A DNA stretch of 64,000 bases from Alligator mississippiensis (Eukaryota > Chordata > Crocodylia > Alligatoridae), in the NCBI RefSeq assembly GCF_030867095.1, contig NC_081826.1, positions 38,790,001-38,854,000 of the forward strand. Reading direction: 5' to 3'. Positions within the stretch are counted from its first letter, which is position 1; every line of letters starts with the position of its first letter. Shown piece by piece: positions 9,701 to 21,965 of this stretch. The position numbers were made by a program, and so were the translations under genes. The notes under the pieces are model-generated. The model worked only from the letters and a program-made list of their open reading frames with translations, did not search any database and had not been told where the DNA came from.

Positions 9701-12700
9701 TTGATAGTGGTGAGGCCTCATCTGGAATACTGTGTTCAGTTTGGAGCCCCACACTTCAAGAAAGATGTGGACAGACTGGAAAGAATCCAGTGCAATACAA
9801 AAAAAATGATGAGGGGGTTGGGAAGCAAGACTTATGAGGAAAAACTTAAGGAGCCAGGGTTACTTAGTCTGGAGAAAAAAAGACTGAGGATAGATTTGAT
9901 AACAGACTTCAAATACTTGAAGGGTGATAATAAAGAGAATGGACATATACTTTTCTCTGTGGCTATAGGGCAGGGGCGGGCAATTATTTCTGGCAGAGGG
10001 CTGTATACTGAGTTTTGGCAAGCCATCAAGGGCCGCATGACAGGCAGCCAGGGGCAGATAAATATGAATTTTCTAAATTTTTTAGGAGCCCTGCGGGCTG
10101 GATAAAACAGGCTGGCTGGCCGCATCTGGCCCACGAGCCGCATTTTGCCCACCCCTGCTATAGGGGCACAAGCAGGAGCAATGGCTTCATACTGCAGCAG
10201 AGTAAATTTAGATTGGAGATTAGGAATAACTTTCTGACTGGGAGGTAGATTAAGTTTTGGAACAGGCTACATAGAAAAGTTATGGAATGTATATCCCTGA
10301 AAATTTTCAAGCACTGGTTAAACAGACATTTGGCTGGGATGGTCTGGTCAGAGATGATCCTGCCTTGAGCAGGGTTGGACTAGACCAGGGGTTGTCTAGA
10401 CCAGGGGTACTTGAGAAGGATCTAGGGGGTATGTGTGGGTGGGCGGGCACGGAGCGCAGTCGTGCACCATCCTGTGCTGCTGTGCAGGTGTGGCCCACCC
10501 AGCCGGACACAGGGGCAGGGGGATGCTCACCCGTGTTGCCCACCGTGTTCAGCTACACGCCACTCCCCCACCCCCGCTCAGTGTCCAGCCACCAGGGTAC
10601 ACTGATCCAAAAAGGTTGAAAACCCCTGGACTAGACAATCACATGAAGTCCTTTCCAGCCCTAATTTCCTTTGATCCTATGATTTCTGCCCATAAGGGTA
10701 TGAGCTGCATATAGAAGGCTCCTTCTGGTCATCAATGAGTGACCAGAAAGCCTGGTCTGTAAAAACTTTTCTTTTTTTTTTTTTTAAACAAGATGAGTGC
10801 GGTGTTAGCGAAACAACTAGCTGTTATTTACAGTATCAGCTAGATGCAATTTTGGTGATAAACTATGGCCCACAAACAAAATACAAGGTCCCTTTCTGCA
10901 AATCTGTTCTCAGAAGGGTGAGTACCTGGGGGGCCGAGGATGCTGGACCCCCTCAGGAAGAGGGCTATTGGGACCCAAACCGGAGAAAAATAATGTAATA
11001 TTTCTATATTATTTTATGCTGTAAAAGATAGGTTCAGTTATGTTGGATGTAAAGTGCTGGATGTAAGGTGATGTGCTTAAGAATGATGACTGAGGCCCTG
11101 GGCTATTACCAGGGATCTAGGTTTTCCTCTCACTGTGGAAAAATTTGGATTTTCTCCTTTAAAGGAGAAAAATGCAAGAAACTGTCGTTTTCCACTTGCA
11201 GGCTGGCTAAGTTCCAGTCTGCAAGGAGCTGCCTGGAACTGGGGGGAGCGAGGAGGGCGATCGAAGGCAGGGGGCACATGTGCATGCACATGCATATGGC
11301 AGTCAAGCAGCAGTGAAGAGCAGCTCCCAAAGCTCCCTCCAGATAAGTCTATGGGGGGATGGGGGAAGAAGGCACAGGTGATACATTGGGGTGGGGGGAA
11401 CAGGCAACATGTCAGGGTGTCAGGAAGCACAGGTGACAGCACAGAAGGGTGGGGGACCAAGACAATGGGTTGGGGGGACAGGAGGGCACAGACGATGCGT
11501 AGGGTGGGCCACAGGAAACACGGTGGAAAGGGGCAGGAGGAGGTACAGGCAACATAGTAGAGAGGGGAGGGGGGCCAAGGTGATGTGGCAGTGTATGTGC
11601 CCCCTGAGATTTCTGCACCCACAGTGGGGCATGGGGTGCAGGGCTGCAGTTGGGCCAGACCAGCTCAGGGCAAGAGCTGCTTCTGTGGCCCAGCATGCAG
11701 GACATGGTGTGGGAGGGAGTACCACGATGGTCACCACGGTGAGGTATTGTAGCAGCAGTGGCATGGAGTTGTGCCCCCTTGTTGCCGGGTGGGCAAGGGG
11801 TGCCTCACCTTGCTGGCCATGGTAGTACTGCACTCCCTCCCGCACCAGGTCCTACCAACTGGGCTGTGGAGGCAGCTCCTGCCTGGAGCTGGTTTGGCCT
11901 GGCTGCAGCTCCGCACCCTGCTGTAGGTGCAGAAATCTCAGAGGGGAGGGAGGGGACATGCCCCCCACCCCCCTTTGTGTCACCTGTACCCCCTTCCACA
12001 TTGCCTGTGTCCACACACCCCTTCCCCACACACCCACGCCATTCCCCACACACGGGGAGCCTAGGGATGGGGGTGGCTGCAGCAGCAGCATTGGGAGTGG
12101 GGCCAAAAGGGGGGAGCCATAGCCCTCCCAACCCCCGCTCCCAGCACTGCCACCAAGTGCAGCATGGGTCAGGCCCAGTGGGAACACCCTGCTCCCAGAA
12201 ACAATGCCACAGCTGCCCAGCCTAAGCACACCCAGCTGGGAACAGCCTGGGGCTGCCACTGCTCTGGCCCCAGCCGGCCCCACGCCCCGTGTCCTCCCAG
12301 GCTGCGTGCCCACCCTCTCCCCGAATGAGCCACTTGCAGCTCCATCCCCCACCCTGGCTGCAGCTGCAGGCTGGGTTTTGTGCTCCAAGCCCTGCTGCAC
12401 GTGCCCACCAGGCTCCACCCCTTCCCTCCCCCACCAACTGATCTGCTGGACTTGGTGGGGTGGTGCGCACATGCAAGAGGCTTTGGGATCCACCGGTCAA
12501 CCCCAATCAACCGGTTGGTGACCACCGCATTAGAGAGTCAATATTTTCATTGGATTTCCTTCTGGCAGACAAGAGAACAAGAAGCACTGGAACTACATAC
12601 AACTGATCTCTAATTTTGTGATTATATTTTCTTCAAATCCAAGATGAATTTTATTTCCTCCATTCAGCATGGGGAAAAAAGCACAGAATCTTGGATTCGA

Positions 12701-15700
12701 GAACATGTGGGAAGACAGGCAGCTGCTACAGTTCCAACTGTAGTTCTGGCTACAACGCAGGCTTGGAATTGAGTGTTACTGCTCAACCCGCCACCTCTGC
12801 CTCATTGCTTACCCTCAGTTGTGCCTCTGGCCCCACCTAGCTCAGGGCACAGAGCGCACTGAGTCTAGGCCCCACACAGCCCAGCAGCAGCTCCAACTCC
12901 AAGCCAGTCCCAGGGTCAGGGCTGAAGCTGCTGCTACTGCTGCAACCACCACTCGTTGGCCAAGCACACACTGGACCCAGAGCCCTGACTGAGGATAAGT
13001 AGCAGAAGGGGCCTAAGTGATGTGGGGGGTAAAGGAAGCAAGCAGAAAGGGGGGGGGGGGCTGGAGCCGACAGGCACCACAGGGGTACAGGCATGGTGGG
13101 GAGAGGGGAGGAGAGACAGCAGGGAATACAGGCACTACGGGAGAGTCCTGGGGGGGTTGCAGGCAATCGGGTGGGCAAGTGGTGGTGAGTGGGATAGGCA
13201 ATAGGAAGCAAGATGCAGGCCACCTGCCTCCTCCCCCCACCCCCAAACCTGCTTCCCTGTTGCTACTTTCCCCAATTCAGTGGTTGGAAGGATGAATTAA
13301 AGACAACTCTGCAATAGTTATACACATGAAATATTATAACAAAATTATAAATTTTCTATGTACAGAATCTAATTATTGGGGGTTGTCTTAAATTTGAAGT
13401 TGTCTTGGATTTGGGTTGATAGGGCAATAGATTTGGTATGACTGTTTCAAGCTGGAGAGGAAAACATAATCACAAGTAAATGAATCATTAATTTTTTACA
13501 TTAAATTTGAACATTAATCTTCACAGAACTGATATATATAATGCACAAAAAGCGTGACTGCATCCCCACAAAGAACAATCCACATACAAAACACTATTTC
13601 AGGTCTCTCTCCCTGTCCCTTCCAACCTTACTTCTCAGTGAAATCTATGAACCTAGGGGTATTACAGAGACAACCCACATAGCCAAGTGGAAGGCAGAGA
13701 GGGAGGCTGGGCATAACTGACAGAAATGCCATGAAGCTATATCCAATCTCTTTAGCTTGAAAGATAATTGTCATAATACAGATCCTTAAAGCATGGAAGA
13801 ATGCTTTGTGTGTAGAGTATGTCCCACAGTACTAGATAGTGGGAGGGGAAAATGGAGAACAAATGCAAATTATTAATGTGTTAAGGGAGAACATTTCTGA
13901 TTACATGTCCATTTCTGATATATTTTCTATGCTGAACACTAAGGCCTCATACAGACACTTAGTTTCTCTTGGGAGAATCACTGCTGTCCCAGGAGAAACC
14001 ATGAATATATAGATGTTCAAGCTTTTTCTCCCATGGTAAAAATTACCGTTCCAGGAAAAATAATTTGGGAATAACTAGGGGTAAATCACACCCAGGAGAG
14101 TTTCTCCTGGGAGAGCAAATGCCTGTACATGCTGTGGCTTATCTCAGAAGAGAACATACTCCTTCAGCAATACCTCCCTGTCCCCAAGGGAGACAGTGTA
14201 TCATTTGCTGGACTATGTTGTTTCAGCAGGGCGCAAAACACACTCCCTTTCCAAACACCACACTGTCCTGTAGGGAAATGCAGGCTGACCCTGGACAGCC
14301 TGGGTCAGCCATCAGGGCTACCATATGCACTGCTGCCATCTGTTGCCAGGTAAACAGAGAGCCTGATGAGCACACTAAGACATGTGCAAAGAGATGTCAG
14401 CACTGCAAGCTCTCTACTCTCCAGGGCCTCAGCATGTGAACATCTTTACATGTGGGTCTGGGTAAGTCTTAAGAAAAGCAAACCTGGGAGAATTTGCCCA
14501 GATTTTTTCATGTGTTTGCAGCTTAAGTCACCTGTTAAGGCTTATGATAATATTTCCATTTCTGGATTCTCTAAGTCCAGATATATCTTCTGGTCTGGAA
14601 CCACTCAGAAGAAACAAGATGAAAGTAGTCAGTTTACCAACACAGTAATGTAAGGCACTCAGGAAGAATTAATATGGTCAGTGGCAAACCTAGATGGATT
14701 AATACAATAAAATTGATTCTGTTACTCAGAAATTATCAAAGATCACATCACTACTTAGTTGGCTTAGCTGAATTTATACAGGTATTTGGATATCAAATTT
14801 CAAAAGGTTTGTAAAGCAGCCATGAATAAACTCCATGATGTTACTGATCAATACAAGCCTCTAAATAAAAGGAATTGCCTAGGATTGTCAGTCATATTAC
14901 TGTGAATTTTCCACAAGTTTAAGGCATGTGTGTGTTAGCGTAATTTTTAATCGTAAACTAGTTTGTTAGTATAGAAACATTCCTAGACAATTAATCAATC
15001 TAGCAATTAACAAGAAACCAATGGATCATTTAAAGACCCATTATATTGATGTAAATCACAAATTCATACACTGTTAAAAGGGAAATGGTTTCCGTGAGCT
15101 GACTCAAGCAGTGTCCCAGACCTTACTAATACTGGATGAGAATCAGATAACAACTAAGTTGCCAATTAAATGTTTGAGTCCACATTTTATTCTGAATTCA
15201 TTCTAAAGTACTGTACTTGATCAGCCAGCCAAAGAACTAAAAAAACCTGAAGAAACAGATCTATAGGAAGATACTTAAAATATTACTATGTACTTCTTCA
15301 TGATTTGTTTAACATGATTTCTAAGTGAGTTATGAGGAAAAAGAAAGGAAGAAGACTGGGAGTACTAATGCAGATATAAAATGAGCAGAGATTAAATATA
15401 GTATTAAAGAGGCAGTTTCAATTTAGCCTTAATCACCTACAAGAGACCCTCCACTAGTTTTTTCTCCTTACAAAATACTGGTGAAGAAAAACCTCAGTTA
15501 ATACTGATTATTATTGCACAGCAATACAGAGACATCTTTAAAATGTAAAACAAATTTTTAAGCATATATTTAAAAGTGAAATACTTGGCCAATAGGAACA
15601 CAGCTATCTGAACCACGAACTGGTGGCAAATTGTCCAGTCTCTCATGAAGTATTTGTGTTTTAGGAAGCTGTATTTTATAATCTTCTTGCATTTCTGTCA

Positions 15701-17927
15701 TCCAGCTCTGAAAAGAAACATATAATATCACCATACCTCAAAATAGTAAAGACATCATCTATTATGAACAAAACATAGTCCTGTTCAGTTTAAACCTAAA
15801 TTTCCTCGGGCCAAAAGGGTTACTTTCTACCAAGCCCTGTGGTCAGCTCAAGGAGCAATTGATGGTCTTATGCAAGAGTCATTTTTCAGCCCTCCTCTGC
15901 TGATGCAACAGTCATATGCAACATTGGCTTTTGAAAGCAAAGGGAGGAAAAATAATAAAGGAAAATATACAATAGGAAAGGAGTCAAGGAGTATTTGAAA
16001 AGGGTTTGGGGAATCTTCTTTCAAGTAGTGGAAATAATCCAAAACATAAAAAGCAGAATATTATTAGGACACTACACTAATTGTAATATATGCTAAGTTG
16101 CCCATAATTTGTCTTAAAATACAGTAATAATAAAAAATACTTAGATGTCTATTATAAATGCAAGGAATCTCTTTTCAAAATTACTGTTCATGCTTGATAC
16201 TTGTCAGGATCAACCTTAGTATGATTTAATAGACTATTCAGTCTACTCTGGGCTAGAAAAATCATAGGTTTATTTCACATTAAGACTTGGACTTGTATCT
16301 AATTGTTACTGCTAAGGCACAGCACCATTAAACATACTGTCTTCAAAGAAACATTAAAGCCTAAGGTTTGTCTACCTTGCTAAATTCTCCCTGCATTTCA
16401 GGAATTCCTCATTTCCTATCCTATAGTATAATATTGCTGTAACAGTGTAATCAGATGTCAGATTTAAATGATGAGCAATGCATTTCCTAAATATAATATG
16501 TCAATACTTTCCGATTCTTCTAAATGAACGGTTCTTTCTATTCTGCTAGAAATTAAAGAACTAGTGGCACTATTCAAATGAAAGAAAGGATAATCAAAGT
16601 GCTTGGGCAATATTTCTTTGGGTAAATCTGATTTTTTTTATTAGACCAAATAAAATAGTTGGGAAAAAACTCTTCTGTGCAAGTTTTCATGTACAAATAC
16701 CCTTCTTCAGGCAGAGGGAGCATCTGCAGTTGTTTTGTGCTCTTCCTGGTTGAAATAAAAGCACAAAACAACTACAGGTGCTCCCTCTGCCTGAAGAAGG
16801 GTGTTTGTACATGAAAGCTTGCAAAGAATTTTTCCAATTATTGTCGTGGGTCTAATAAAAAATATCAGATTTACCCAAAGAGTCTTGTCTGCCTATGCCC
16901 TTAGACCAACACATCTACAACCAACACCCCTGGCCAATATTTCCTCACTCAGTTATACAGGTTTTAATATGAAAGGTTGAGAGAGAGTTACTGGCCACTG
17001 ATAATCTGTACATATAATATGAGAACAAAGAACCCTAACCAAATTATAAATTAGGCCTAAAACTAACTCAATCACCACCTAAGTAATTAATTTTAACATA
17101 AAGTTTACAGTACTAGTACTGTACGTTAGAGACTGAAATTATACTATACCTTAATTTCACCATTTATTTCTTCCCATTCTTCAGTTGTAAAGTCAGCTGC
17201 AGTGGCTGCAGGCTTATCTTTTCGAAGGGCTCTGCTCCCAGGAGCTAAACATTCAATGCGCTTTTCACAAAATAATGTGAGATCGGGGTAATACCCTTCC
17301 TCACCAGACCTTACAGAAACAGAAAATCTACATAATTTAAAAGTTAAGCACAAGAAACAAATAATATTGTGTTCTCCAGAAATATAAATACTTCTGTGTA
17401 TAACACACAATAGGAACCACAGAGGATAGTTTACTTCCAAGCAACTGAGAGTTGTTACCACCTAGCAGCAGTCTGGTAACAAACATGAAATGAGTTTGAG
17501 ACTAGTTTCCAGCAGATAAACATCCATATTATAAAAAACATCATTGCAATTAGTCTAAACATGGACATGTATCACTCTCAACAAATGTTCCAAGAATTAA
17601 ATAGGCAAGGTGCCTGAAATCACTACCTTCTTTTGGGGGAGGTACCTCCATGCTACAACTAGAGTAGGATGATGGGACAGCGAGAAGCAGCTAATACTAC
17701 TTCTACTTATGCTATATGTATTTGATGGATTAACATTTTCAGTGTTGTCAATAATGAAGTAACAAAAACAGAATTTCAAACGTTTACCTTAATATCTTGA
17801 GAATCTTTTCAAGGTGTTTCACATCTGTGCATTTCTCAATGAATGTGTAGTCCAGATGACCAATAGGAATCTGGTATGTTTTTGTTAATCCTTGGTCCAA
17901 CATAGATGGCATTGGCTGGTCACTCAT
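6626..17927 (-). CDS. SPAG1: SPAG1, N-terminal part (five coding exons; gene continues off the left edge)
   Basis: Sperm-associated antigen 1 is a cytoplasmic dynein-arm assembly factor with TPR repeats; human loss causes primary ciliary dyskinesia. Coding exons in transcript order are 17788-17927, 17150-17309, 15585-15707, 8954-9021 and 6626-6744, all with AG/GT borders. Phases are compatible throughout (140, 160, 123, 68 and 119 nt), giving about 203 residues. Recognisable stretches are [81 protein letters not shown] and the acidic stretch ending TTIDLTG. These follow the human SPAG1 N-terminus in order, as I recall it. The three TPR blocks and C-terminal domain lie beyond the window. The start is the first ATG of the exon at 17927, in the same place as in mammals. 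The gene lies downstream of POLR2K in the same direction, as in human. Confidence 0.94.
7077..8076. mobile_element. GC-rich non-autonomous hAT-like element
   Basis: The left end CAGGCAGGCAATTATTTAGG and the right end TTTTGCCCACCCCTG match other members at 9971, 26787 and 53733. Approximate 8-bp duplications TGCAAGAG/TGCAAGGT flank it. The long open frames inside have no family likeness. Confidence 0.65.
8954..9021 (-). CDS. SPAG1: SPAG1 coding exon 4
   Basis: 68 nt encoding [22 protein letters not shown] plus two bases of the following lysine. The acceptor is TTCTTCCAG, the donor GTATGT. The basic run followed by PRDYxEWDK matches the human segment KKKTPRDYAEWDKFDV. Confidence 0.9.
9971..10157. 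mobile_element. Short hAT element inside CR1
   Basis: 187 bp, CAGGGGCGGGCAATTA...TTTTGCCCACCCCTG, with perfect 8-bp duplications CTATAGGG at 9963-9970 and 10158-10165. Length of duplication and ends fit hAT. Confidence 0.9.
10402..10628. mobile_element. Second short hAT element inside CR1
   Basis: 227 bp, CAGGGGTACTTGAGAAGG...GGTTGAAAACCCCTG, with 8-bp flanks GTCTAGAC/GACTAGAC (7 of 8). Confidence 0.85.
11100..12530. repeat. GC-rich repeat, copy 1 (unclassified)
   Basis: Opens with GGAAAAATTTGGATTTTCTC and CTTTAAAGGAGAAAAA, shared with the copy at 48448, and continues as GC-rich sequence with AGGCACA/GGTGA-type tandem bits. Both copies start CAGGGATC; the far end was not fixed. Open frames here are on both strands and look like composition artefacts. 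Confidence 0.5.
12630..13425. mobile_element. Inverted-repeat MITE, copy 2
   Basis: Starts CTTCAAATCCAAGATGAA, ends GTTGTCTTGGATTTGGGTTG; same end sequence and ATTATTGGGGGTT block as 5251-5965. GC-rich interior differs in detail. Confidence 0.55.
13426..15584. other. SPAG1 intron sequence, no gene seen
   Basis: AT-rich intron between SPAG1 exons 3 and 4. A stretch at about 13945-14120 has palindromic CTCTTGGGAGAA/TTCTCCTGGGAGA motifs and may be an old DNA element. No coding exon was recognised. Confidence 0.5.
15585..15707 (-). CDS. SPAG1: SPAG1 coding exon 3
   Basis: 123 nt, phase 0 on both sides, encoding [11 protein letters not shown] through [17 protein letters not shown]. The acceptor is TTTTCAG, the donor GTATTT. 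The exon is symmetric, so skipping would keep frame. Confidence 0.9.
16611..16890. repeat. Inverted dimer of Penelope-like 3' tail (type 1)
   Basis: Left arm 16611-16745 is minus-strand tail, right arm 16765-16885 is plus-strand tail. Each runs from GCACAAAACAACTRCAG through CCTGAAGAAGGG to TCTAATAAAAAATATCAGAT (one base differs in the left arm). The two 5' sides face each other with about 20 bp between. Located in the SPAG1 intron. Confidence 0.85.
17150..17309 (-). CDS. SPAG1: SPAG1 coding exon 2
   Basis: Encodes [17 protein letters not shown] through [11 protein letters not shown] and ends exactly on a codon. The acceptor follows TTTCTGTAAG; the donor is GTATAG. The segment [14 protein letters not shown] is nearly identical to human SPAG1 as I recall it, making this the strongest single exon match. 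Confidence 0.95.
17788..17927 (-). CDS. SPAG1: SPAG1 coding exon 1 (start codon)
   Basis: Starts with ATG at 17927-17925 ([20 protein letters not shown]) and runs to KILKILR with a GTAAAC donor at 17787-17786. It encodes 46 codons plus two bases. The [10 protein letters not shown] block is the conserved SPAG1 N-terminal signature. Confidence 0.93.
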
Positions 17928-18183
17928 AACTAAAACTTTGAAAGATAAACCTAATTATTCTGTTGTGTAAAATGGTACTAAATATATTTTGAGAGACTGG
18001 TCCTGCCTTAATCCTGCATAATCCTCTCTCATACAAACAAAGCTATTGCCATAAAGATGGGATTGCCAAATTTGCTAAATTTAAGATATGATCTTGCAGA
18101 TTTTTCACCTGTGGAGAAGAAGTGTAGACCTGACTAGGGTGAAAGAAGATTAACTGCAGAGTGTTATTGATTTTTTATTACAA

Positions 18184-18389
18184 CAGTGATTCTCAACCAG
18201 GGTTCAAACAGAAATGTAGTGTTAAAAACATTCTGACCTGTTGTGGTCTCTCTCAGTTCGCTCCAACAGAAAAATTGCTGTATTACTTTTCTGTAGTCAA
18301 AAAACAAGTGAAAATTAAGAGCTGGCATTTCTTGAGGGGTGCCTCAAGTCTACCGAGGGGTGACAGTCTAAAAAGGTTGAGAACCCCTG
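18184..18389 (+). mobile_element. hAT-like element (CAGTGATTCTCAACC type)
   Basis: 206 bp with ends CAGTGATTCTCAACC and GGTTGAGAACCCCTG. Related copies are at 31948 and 36497 (shared GTTAAATACATCCTGACCTG-like core). A target duplication is not clear. Confidence 0.7.
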
Positions 18390-18449
18390 GCTACTGGTTG
18401 CTTCCATTAGAGGCTGCTAGCCAGTAGCATGCCTCATATATAACTAAAC

Positions 18450-21400
18450 TGCCCATGCAGTTAGGGAAGTCTGCCTGGGAAAAACAGGGTGCAAAGCATA
18501 CAGAAAAGAAATCTGCATGAGATCTGCCAGCTCACCTGATCAGCCCGAGACAAAGTGAGAACAAAGAGAGACTGCCAGCTGGCAAGAATACCACCAAAAC
18601 GACACCTGTAGGACTCCTAGCAACTGGCCATCTCAGACCCACCAGCTCAATGGGAACCTGAAAGCCATGGGGAGGCCAGCACTACAGCACAGGTAAGAAA
18701 TGAGAAGGTAAGAAACAATGGGCCCCTTAGGACTTGGAGCGGGGGGCAGCAAAGGCACCAGTCGCAGGGCTCAAGTGCCTATATACTAATGCTAGGAGAA
18801 TGGGAAACAAGCAGGATGAACTAGCACTCCTGCTTGCACTAAACACCTATGTCTTAGTAGGGCTAACAGAAACCTGGTGGGATTCATCCCATGACTGGGC
18901 AGTACATATTGAGGGCTATAGATTGCACATAAAGGACAGGGTGGGGAAGAAAGGGGGAGGGGTTGTGCTCTATGTCAGTGAGTAATATACATCAACCCTC
19001 ATCAAGACAGAATCCAAGGATGAGGAAGTAGAAGGATTGTGGGTTAGGCTACATGGGGGGCAAGGAGAAAGGGATTTGGTGGTAGGGGTCTGCTACAGAC
19101 CCCCACACCAAGGGGAAGAAAGAGATTCGGGGCTCCTGAGGCAATTCTCGGAGACCATAAAAGCTAAAGAGGCGGTAGTCATGAGGGACCTAAACTACCC
19201 GGACATCTGCTGGGAGTCACAGACACCAAAGTCCCACCGCTCACGAAGGTTTCTAACCTGTGTACAGGACCTCCACCTGACACAGGAGGTACACGGTCCC
19301 ACTAGGGGGAATGCCATACTGGATCTGGTATTGGCAACGGGGGATGACATGGTAGGGGACCTCAAGATCAGTAGCCATCTGGGGGACAGTGATCACCTAA
19401 TAATAGAATTCACCATAAGACGTCGAGTGGGTAAGGTAACTAGTAGGGTGAAAGTGCTAGACTTTAGGAAAGCTGATCTCAATGAACTCAGGCGATTAGT
19501 CAAGGACGCACTGCAAAGTAGGAGTTTTGAAGCGATGGGAGCCCAAGAAGGGTGGCTGTGCCTTAAGGAAACGATCCTTCAGGCACAAAGCAAGACGATC
19601 CCTGAGCGAGGCAAAAGAGGGAAAGGGGCCAGGAGGCTTCCCTGGCTGACCACAGAAATCCAGGGCAGCCTAAGGGCCAAAAGGGGAGCACATAAAAAGT
19701 GGAAACAGGGAGAGATCACCAAAGACGAATATACCTCCTCTGCTCGTGCTTGTAGGGAGGCAGTTAGACGGGCCAAAGCTACCATGGAGCTGAGGATGGC
19801 AACCCAAGTAAAAGACAACAAGAAATTGTTTTTTAGATATATAGGGAGTAAAAGGAAGACCCAGGGAGGAATAGGACCCCTGCTAAATGGGCAGAAACAA
19901 TTGGTGACGGACAGGGGGGACAAGGCTGAACTCCTCAACGAGTTCTTTGCCTCAGTGTTCCTAAGCGAGGGACACGACAAGTCTCTCACTGGGGTTGTAG
20001 AGAGGCAGCAGCAAGGCGCCAGACTGCCATGCGTAGACCCTGAGATGGTGCAGAGTCATTTGGAAGAACTGGATGCCTTTAAGTCGGCAGGCCTGGATGA
20101 GCTCCATCCGAGGGTGCTGAAGGCACTGGCCGACATCATTGCAGAGCCACTGGCAGGAATATTTGAACGCTCGTGGCGCACGGGCCAAGTCCCGGAGGAC
20201 TGGAAAAGGGCCAACGTGGTCCCCATTTTCAAAAAGGGGAGGAAGGAGGACCCGGGCAACTATAGGCCAGTCAGTCTCACCTCCATCCTTGGCAAAGTCT
20301 TTGAAAAAATTATCAAGGCTCACATTTGTGAGAGCCCGGCAGGACAAATTATGCTGAGGGGAAACCAGCACGGGTTCGTGGCAGGCAGATCATGCCTGAC
20401 CAATCTAGTCTCTTTTTAGGACCAGGTTACGAAATGCCTGGACACAGGAGGAGGGGTGGATGTCGTATACTTAGACTTCAGGAAGGCCTTCGATACGGTA
20501 TCCCACCCCATACTGGTGAACAAGTTAAGAGGCTGTGACTTGGATGACTACACAGTCCAGTGGGTGGCGAATTGGCTGGAGGGTCGCACCCAGAGAGTCG
20601 TGGTGGATGGGTCGGTTTCGACCTGGAAGGGCGTGGGCAGTGGGGTCCCGCAGGGCTCGGTCCTTGGACCGATACTCTTTAATGTCTTCATCAGCGACTT
20701 GGACGAGGGAGTCAAATGTACTCTGTCCAAGTTTGCAGATGACACAAAGTTATGGGGAGAAGTGGACACGCCGGAGGGCAGGGAACAGCTGCAGGCAGAC
20801 CTGGATAGGTTGGACAAGTGGGCAGAAAACAACAGGATGCAGTTCAACAAGGAGAAATGCAAAGTGCTGCACCTAGGGAGGAAAAATGTCCAGCACACCT
20901 ACAGCCTAGGGAATGACCTGCTGGGTGGCACGGAAGTGGAAAGGGATCTTGGAGTCCTAGTGGACTCCAAGATGAACATGAGTCGGCAGTGTGATGAAGC
21001 CATCAAAAAAGCCAATGGCACTTTATCGTGCATCAGCAGATCCATGACAAATAGGTCCAAGGAGGTGATACTTCCCCTCTATCGGGCGCTCGTCAGACCG
21101 CAGTTGGAGTACTGCGTGCAATTCTGGGCGCCACACTTCAAGAAGGATGCGGATAACCTGGAGAGGGTCCAGAGAAGGGCCACTCGTATGGTTAAGGGCC
21201 TGCAGACCAAGCCCTACGAGGAGAGACTAGAGAAACTGGACCTTTTCAGCCTTCGAAAGAGAAGGTTGAGAGGCGACCTTGTGGCTGCCTATAAGTTCAT
21301 CACGGGGGCACAGAAGGGAATTGGTGAGTATTTATTCACCAAGGCGCCCCCGGGGGTTACAAGAAACGATGGCCACAAGCTAGCAGACAGCAGATTTAGA

Positions 21401-21626
21401 TTGGACATTAGGAAGAACTTCTTCACAGTTTGAGTGGCCGAGGTCTGGAACGGGCTCCCAAGGGAGGTGGTGCTCTCCCCTACCCTGGGGGTCTTCAAGA
21501 GGAGGTTAGATGAGTATCTAGCTGGGGTCATCTAGACCCAGCACTCTTTCCTGCCTATGCAGGGGGTCGGACTCGATGATCTATTGAGGTCCCTTCCGAC
21601 CCTAACGTCTGTGAATCTATGAATGG
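18450..21626 (+). mobile_element. CR1 LINE with nearly whole ORF2
   Basis: One frame from 18734 to 21535 encodes an apurinic-type endonuclease (LYTNARRMGNKQDEL, LTETWWD) and a reverse transcriptase (KKGRKEDPGNYRPVSLTS, VYLDFRKAFDTVSH, GVPQGSVLGP, KFADDTKLWG). Three stop codons interrupt it (18983, 20417, 21431). At each, the copy at 32.4-34.3 kb has a sense codon. The 3' end is CR1-typical (GGTCGGACTCGATGATCTAT, then a short ATCTATGAAT run). ORF1 is missing and the 5' border is uncertain. It lies antisense in SPAG1 intron 1. Confidence 0.92.
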
Positions 21627-21699
21627 GTGACTATATGCACTTACCAAGACAACCTGAGTTACTGTTAGTTTAGTGTATATAACTGGTTAATAAAGCTTG

Positions 21700-21965
21700 T
21701 TTTCAGAGTGAAATGCTCTTTTCCTGTCACAGATTCCTTCCCACCCGAGCTGACCCAAACTGATCCCATAATAGATCTCAGAGCTCCACACCCTGGGGAC
21801 GACCTTCAGGGACCTGAAGACGAACTTCTTGCATTTAAAACCTTGTCTAACTCTATCCCAATTATGCAGTTTGTCGAATAAGAGACAACACTCAAAGAAA
21901 TCTTTGCCTCTTGCATAATTCTTGGAACATCATGGTTACATCACCCTAACACTACCAATACTATT
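21700..21965 (+). repeat. Penelope-type tail repeat, type 2
   Basis: Contains GACCTGAAGACGAACTTCTT, TGTCTAACTCTATCCCAATT and GTCGAATAAGAGACA, matching 23782-23940 and, upstream, 24790-25000. Shares the hairpin-plus-AATAAAA layout of type 1 tails but no coding part is attached. Confidence 0.55.

Larger units (their letters stand above)
9220..10690 (+). mobile_element. Old CR1 LINE fragment split by two hAT insertions
   Basis: Resembles the CR1 reverse transcriptase C-terminal half: [20 protein letters not shown] followed by RLERIQ and [19 protein letters not shown]. The first part (9220-9680) is decayed. It ends in the CR1 3' region (CCTTTCCAGCCCTAATTTCC, then GATCCTATGATTTC). Two short hAT elements (9971-10157, 10402-10628) lie inside. 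Confidence 0.8.

Noticed and set aside
16611-16890. Long hairpin as a microRNA-like precursor
   Set aside because: Arms are Penelope tail copies, over 120 bases each, so the palindrome is explained by element orientation.
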